Below are positions 58,141 through 64,000 of a stretch of DNA of 64,000 nucleotides, piece after piece. The position numbers were made by a program, and so were the translations under genes. Source of the stretch: Anarhynchus alexandrinus (taxonomy: Eukaryota; Chordata; Aves; Charadriiformes; Charadriidae); assembly GCA_008711295.1 (NCBI GenBank), contig VUYV01000021.1, positions 616,503-680,502 on the forward strand. The letters are read 5' to 3'. The first letter of the stretch is position 1, and every line of letters starts with the position of its first letter. The notes beneath the pieces are model-generated. The model was not told the origin of the DNA. It was given only the letters and a program-made list of their open reading frames with translations, and searched no databases.

Positions 58141-59100
58141 AGGAGAGAGAATGCTTTGCCTTGTACCACACCATGTTCAAAGAAGGAGCTGGCTCAAGAG
58201 CAAGCATTGCTAGTGCAGTGGTGAGGACAGGCCAGGTGCAGAAGCCAATCTGGTCATTCAGAAGAGCACGATTAAGCATAAGACCAGCTGATTTGCCAGG
58301 AGAGAAGAGAGCATATCCTCGTGTCTAGAGGTCCTAGTGTGCACTTATGTTTACACATCACCGGACATTGCCTAGCACAATTAAATAATGGTGAATATGT
58401 GCTGGTTTGTGGCTCAGGCACAGCTTTTACCTTTTCTTGTCTAATGTATTTAGGCATGTCTGATCTATCACACCATCTTGGTGGTGAATTCATGCTAAGG
58501 GTAGTACAATACTGAACAAAGGGTCTTCATACTCCCTCATTTAATGATTTCTCTGTCTCCTCTCTCTCTCTTCTTTCCTTCACTGCCACTTTTCCTCCTC
58601 TTTCCTCACTTTTCTCACTCATTAAAGTGCTGTTTTATTACTGCAAAGGCATTTGCAAATATATGGCTGCTAAATGGTGACCTGAAAACAGCAATGTTAG
58701 AAGAGTCTTGCAAGAGCTGGGGGGGGGGGTGGTCCTTCAGTCTCAAAAAGCTGTTCCCTCGGGGTGTCAACTTGGTCTCCTGAGACCTCTCCCCTTGGCT
58801 CTGTCAGTGTCATTATCTCTTCAGAGCAGTTTCTCCCTGACAGATCTTAGGCAAGGGCCAGGATTTTTAATTGCATTCTGAAATGAAGGATGCAGACCTA
58901 CACTGTATCTGTCTCTTTGTTTAACAGGCAGGCAGCTATATTCTGGATTTTCTGTGCAGCTTTCATGCCCTTGCAGACCTTTCCTGCATAAAAACTTAAC
59001 AGCAGACTTTGCTTGATCTTGAGGGTTCACAGGAACTGTTGCTGCAGATTTTATACTATTTGTAGTTGCCTTATTTGGTTTGGAAAGCATGAATTAAATG
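58141..59100. other. Unassigned DNA with CT-rich and poly-G tracts
   Basis: A CT-rich patch lies at about 58540-58620 and an 11-base G-run at 58719-58729. A minus-strand frame (59090-58821) shows no domain. Confidence 0.5.
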
Positions 59101-60000
59101 CCTATACTAATTACTGTAAGACAGCCACAGCAGCTGATTTGTCAAACCTATGCATGTAAAAATTATGCTTTGAAATTAAATTTGCTAATACTGTAGCCTG
59201 ATAAAAATGAAATATGTCTGAAAGTCATTTAATTTGGGGAGACAAAGAAGTATAAAATTTTAAATTATTTCCTTTTAACTATTAGCGTCAATCATATTGG
59301 TATTAGAGTCCTTCAGATCATTCTTTAGAGGGGGAGAAGGATATTTTTAACGTATTCCTTTACCTTCCTAATAAATTGAAGGGCTTTCTGCAAGATTTTG
59401 CCACACAGTATGCTCGCTGCACTACTAATTAAAAGCTGGTAGTTTCTAAATTAACTTGTGAGTACCTACAGTGATGGAAATTGCCTCCTTAACAGTATTA
59501 TTTACTGACAAAGCAGGTGATGACCTGCTTGTATCTCCAGAACAAGTTCATTAGTTTGTCCTAATGGCTACTGCAGATAAACACTCTGATATTTCATTAT
59601 CATGCTTCTGGCAGAAGAATGAGCTAATAAAAAAAAAAAAAAGAAAAAAAAGAAAGAAGAAAATAAGAATAAAATGGCCCAGCTTTCCAGCTAACTGGGG
59701 CTTCTAGCATGGCCAGTGTGACTCATTCTTGGTCAATAGATGCATACCTGACAGCTGCCATTAATAACTATTAGAGCGCTGTTTGAGCTCCAGGCCGAGA
59801 CATGCTTCAATGTTCTAAAAATAAGATATTATCATTCTGCAAGAGTAATAGTTTAGGCAGCAGTGGTTTCAACCCTCTTGGTCTGACTCTTCAAACTGAC
59901 ATCATTTAATTTAAATGTTCTGTCCTGCCAGGTCTCCTTTTGGGTACGCAGTATGATGAAAGAGCTCAGAAGTCATTAACACAAATGTTTCTATAGAAAG
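59101..60000. other. Repeat-free AT-rich segment, possible conserved noncoding DNA
   Basis: The stretch lacks open frames and known repeats, except for an A-rich tract (59629-59665). It is dense in TAAT/ATTA cores (for example CTAATTAAAAG near 59.42 kb) and composition-neutral, single-copy-looking sequence. Such texture is seen in vertebrate conserved noncoding elements, but conservation cannot be judged from one sequence. Confidence 0.25.
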
Positions 60001-63000
60001 TATTGGTCAGGTACATCTAGAAGTGACTGTCTCATACATTACTTGCTGGGAAGACAAACATAAATCCTAAGCCAGCAAACTCATCAACACGTTTCATGCT
60101 ACCAAAAGACTGGATGACAACACTAGTGCCCTGGAAAGCTTCACCACTAAATTGAAAGGAGATGAATTTGCCTCTTTCTGAATGCTGCTGCATCCTCTGG
60201 TAAACAGAAATTACTTCAGAGAAATTTCAAAACCATTTTCGAGGATCCTCTTCAACTTTGTTTTTGGTTTTACTGGAATTTATAAATATAGATTGATGAC
60301 TGAGACTCTCTAAAAGACCCTCCCACATTCTGTCCTTGGTTTCGTTTACATAAGCTGATGCTGGATTCTACTTCTTTAGAACTGATTTAAGTTTAGATAC
60401 AGCCAAACTTCCATTCTTCCACCAATTTTGATAGTGTTATATGTACAGGTAATTTGGCTCAGAACCTTTGTGGTCTAATACATTTAGGACACATTTTTTT
60501 GCCAAATGTTATTGACTCTCTGTGATTCTGTTTACAAGAAAGACTTTGTATTATATGGGAAGAAAATCAGGAGGATTAACAATGTTCCTCTCTTTCTTTA
60601 ATATCAGCATCTTTCCCAGACATGGGGGTCTTGGCTATTTCTGGAGAGGGATTTTTTGTATCAATCCTCATGTTAAAATATTTGGTCAATGAGCAGTGAA
60701 TAGTGCAGGAAATTAAGACAGTTCAATCACTTCCAGTCATGGTCAAAAGCATTTCCTCCTGAGTTAAAATGAAGGGAGATACTGGGAAGTATTTTGTGTA
60801 AGGTATTTTCATCAATAACTCCTCTGGTGAGGTTTTGAAGGGTTGACTAGCAAAACCATTTCCGAAGCCATGAACTTAAGGAATATAATTTGCTGCTGAT
60901 AACGTAACTGGAAAAAATCTTATGAATGACTTCTTGGCATAATATTACCTCAGATACCAAATTAACCCCCTTCATTTAGCTTGCTTCCTCCTTCTGTTTT
61001 TTCCAGTTTGGTGATTAAGATTTGCCTACACAGCACTCTGCAATGCTGTGTCATCGTATCTGAAGGAGATCAGCTCTGCATGCACAGGATTCCCCAGTGT
61101 CATGTGAATTGTTTCTAAACCATTGGAAAGAGCAGCTGTTTAAGGAATTTTAACTTCTTTCCCTTCCTTCTGCTCAATGTCTTGCATATGGTGGATCATC
61201 ACAGCCTTTCCAGTACTCTCCAGACGACAAGTTAAGAAACTCTGGGGCTTGAAGTCTTAGGATATATCTAAACAAAACACAGGCAGTTGTACTTTGAGGT
61301 GCTCCATGGAGATCCAGCCACCCAGGTGTCTAGAAAAGGGAATTGGTTTTGGAGCATCAAAGCTCCTTTCTAACTTGTTTGCCGGGCTCTTATTCCCACG
61401 ACTGAGAGCAGATGGGTATGCTGCATGCCATGCCCTGGGATCTGATCCTAACCTGGCTAAACCCAATGTGTGTATCTGAACTTAGGGAGTTAGAATAACT
61501 CTTGAGACACCTCAGTCATGGCCTGAGTTGTCCTGTTTCCTTTTATCATGGTTTCTTCACGTTAGTAGGATGAAGAAAGAAGTTTACACATTGTGCAGTA
61601 AATAGCCATAGTGAAAACATCAAACTGACAGTCTGCCACATGTGCTCATCCACAATTCAAAAATCTACATCTTTAACATCTTTCAGCAGGTTGGTTGGGT
61701 TTTGGTGTTTTTGTTTTGTTTTGTTTTGGTTTTTTTTCCATTTGCATTTGGTTTGTTTGCTTTTGGTTTGGTTTTTTTTTAGTTTTTTTTTTTTCCTTAA
61801 TTTTAGCCCCTCTTTCTTTCTGCTGGCTAAAATAAATGTGACTTCCGAGACAAGCTGTTTGGACAGTGCGTCTTTGGCCGTCCATAGACAGAGAGTCCTG
61901 TGGAGAAGCCATGGAGAATGAGAATCCCCGGCATTTCTCCATGTACAGTACTGCTCGCAAGGGAATTATATAAGTTATGGGTTTATTATTTTCTGTGGTT
62001 TAGCATGACATGAGACCAAAGGTGGACTGTTCTTCTTGTCCCGTGTGTGCAGGATTATATTGCTGTCTTTATTACTTTGGAACTTCAGGGATTAAAGCTG
62101 TTTGGAATACAAGAAGAAGCAACAAGTGACTCTTTAATTAATCCCTGGTTATCACAACAGCTGATAGAAATGGAAAGAACATTATGTTCTCACACAGAAA
62201 AACAAAACAAAAAATCTTTTATCTTCATTGTTTCCTGCTTACCTTGGAGACTAAAGAAGAGTTAAAACCACTGTGAAATGACTGCAATGAAAGAAAGATC
62301 TGATTGTCTCCAATGCTGATTTACAGCCTTTGCAAGACTCTAATCAAGAGTGAAATTAACAGTGTAAAAATAAGACAACGTTCATTGTATTTTTTTAATT
62401 ATTCTCTTTAGAATGCTTCTAAAAGGTTTCTATGGCCTGGTCACTAGGGTGTATATTACCTGCAAGCACAAAATGGACAGAAAACACTTCTCAGCTATTT
62501 AGGCCACACACACGGCAGAAAATAGTTCAACGAGCTCTAATTAGAGACAATCTCATCATTTCCATCTTTGCCTTTCCAAGATCAGAACTACTAATGAAGT
62601 ACACTAAAGAAGTAGCTCTGGTTCTGGATATGGGTTTATAATACTTCAAACTAAAATTTTGGGATAAAATGAATGACTCACATGTCTGAGGTATATGAGA
62701 AAAGGTTAAAGTATGTATGGTCTGAATTAGATGTGGGTACACTTGTTTGAATTTTATTTATTTCTAATTAGATTGCTCATTTGTATGCTTTTTCCTATAC
62801 TTACAGGTCTACCTGAGGCTTATGTTTAATCTGAAGAAACATCAACTTTATTGTATAGAATGAAATTAAACAAGGGCTGTAAAACACAATTCTCCTTGTA
62901 CATGTAATCCTCTTTATCTCACTAAATAGCTCACCAATAGCAAAATGTATTGTACCGCGCTTCCAGGCTCTGCTTGTCAGAGAAGGTGACAAGGTGACAA

Positions 63001-64000
63001 TGGCAGAGCTCAGATTGCTGCCAAGGAGCAGAAGGAAAAGAATTCATTTGCAGGCTACTGCTCTGAGACAGCAGACAAGGAGACAGGACCATCCCAAGGT
63101 TTTGTAGTTTTAACAAGCTCAGCTTTCAGTTGTGTCCAGGAGAAAGATGTGCAAGCAGTTTTCTCCAGCTAAAAACAAAGAAAGCGTTTAGAAAGTGGAA
63201 ATGTTGTACTGGAAAATATAAATGCATGAATATATTTTTAAAGTCTCAGTTCTGCTATATTCATGATGCAATGATGAAACTAGCTTCTCCATGAAAAAAA
63301 AAAAAAGAAAAAAACCTCCATTCTTACAGACTTGAAAATAAAATTACGTTGGGTACTAAGAAAAGTTAAAATGGTGATCAGAAATAGAGAGGATCTTTCT
63401 GAAGGGCACTATTAGAATAGGTAAATACAGTGGGGGATGGCAGTATTTCTGTTGATGTCAACTTTATGAACTTTGTTTTACAAAAGAGACCTTAGAGAGG
63501 CTTGAAGAGGAATATTTAGAGTTCCGTTTGTAACTGACTGTATCATGTTCCATTGCAGGACAGTGTTGGGTAAATAGCACAAAGAAAAAAGAAGCCATTT
63601 AAAATTGATTTTTTTAATCAACTGAAAACCCAGGCTTGCAAGGACACAATCTCTAATTCTATCATCAGCAAAGGTAGTTTAACAGACCGTTGCTTCCAGA
63701 ATGAGACAGTGCCCCACCAGGGAACAGAATAGTGATACGCACTTCCTTTCTGGTATTTTTTTAAGGTGTGGGGTCCATTTAGATACATCTGGAAATCCAG
63801 ATCTGTTCTAAGCCTTTTCCCCATGAATTCCTGTAATTTCACTACACAGGCTTCAGAGTAAAAACCACCAAAATTTAGAAGCAAAAAAATTGCGCTCTAA
63901 AAAAAACTTTACATAAAAGAACTGTCTTCCTTAATTTGAAACTTTTATTTACTTTAAGAAGTTAAAAAAACCTTCGAGTTAAAAAAAGATCTCACTGCAA
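60001..64000. other. Unassigned DNA with T-rich and A-rich simple repeats
   Basis: A (TTTTG)n-like and T-rich region at about 61707-61795 creates a Phe-rich spurious frame on one strand and a Lys-rich one on the other. An A-run lies at 63294-63314. No gene, LTR or CR1 sequence is recognised up to the window end. Confidence 0.5.

Noticed and set aside
61640..61960. Phe-rich plus-strand and Lys-rich minus-strand frames
   Set aside because: Produced by the T-rich simple repeat at 61.7-61.8 kb.
1..64000. CRISPR arrays, operons, riboswitches, bacterial insertion sequences, tRNA or rRNA genes
   Set aside because: No regularly spaced identical repeats, cloverleaf-like sequences or prokaryotic gene packing are visible; the window is vertebrate nuclear DNA.

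Overview
The window reads as nuclear DNA of a bird (or a close sauropsid relative), with no intact protein-coding gene visible. The evidence is several chicken-repeat-1 (CR1) LINE copies, four of them ending in the CR1 3' motif ATTCT(A/G)TGA, together with retroviral LTRs of avian type, AT-rich single-copy DNA, short simple repeats and open frames that are nearly all short and unrecognisable. One ambiguous base (N, 4851) lies beside a poly-T run.

Layout. 1-6.8 kb: unassigned AT-rich DNA with a small ancient CR1 remnant near 5.7 kb. 6.8-8.7 kb: a heavily decayed CR1 reverse-transcriptase segment, followed at 9.99-10.70 kb by a 5'-truncated CR1 3' end. 10.7-21.8 kb: single-copy-like DNA with a diverged 120-bp duplication (13.98-14.22 kb), a 33-bp minisatellite (16.84-16.99 kb) and a weak CR1 remnant near 20 kb. 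21.85-22.64 kb: a solo LTR with perfect 5-bp target-site duplications. 23.1-26.1 kb: the longest CR1, carrying the end of the ORF1 esterase domain, an endonuclease and a reverse transcriptase, all disabled, plus an internal 3' deletion. 26.1-38.2 kb: unassigned DNA with a second solo LTR (31.03-31.81 kb, again with 5-bp duplications), a candidate terminal exon at 28.0 kb and a double hairpin at 34.6 kb. 38.2-41.9 kb: an old, internally deleted endogenous retrovirus whose 3' LTR was later split by two CR1 insertions in opposite orientation. 42-64 kb: mostly unassigned DNA with simple repeats, perfect palindromes, a tiny candidate acidic-tail exon (53.2 kb), a decayed coding-like stretch (57.4-58.1 kb) and an AT-rich segment that may be a conserved noncoding element (59.1-60.0 kb).

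Nothing here works together as a gene system. The window is best read as intergenic or intronic DNA recording successive waves of retroelements. The most informative part is the layered 38-42 kb locus: ERV insertion, then two CR1 insertions into one LTR. I found no convincing new biological system. The candidate exons are the items most likely to change this reading if comparative or RNA data support them.
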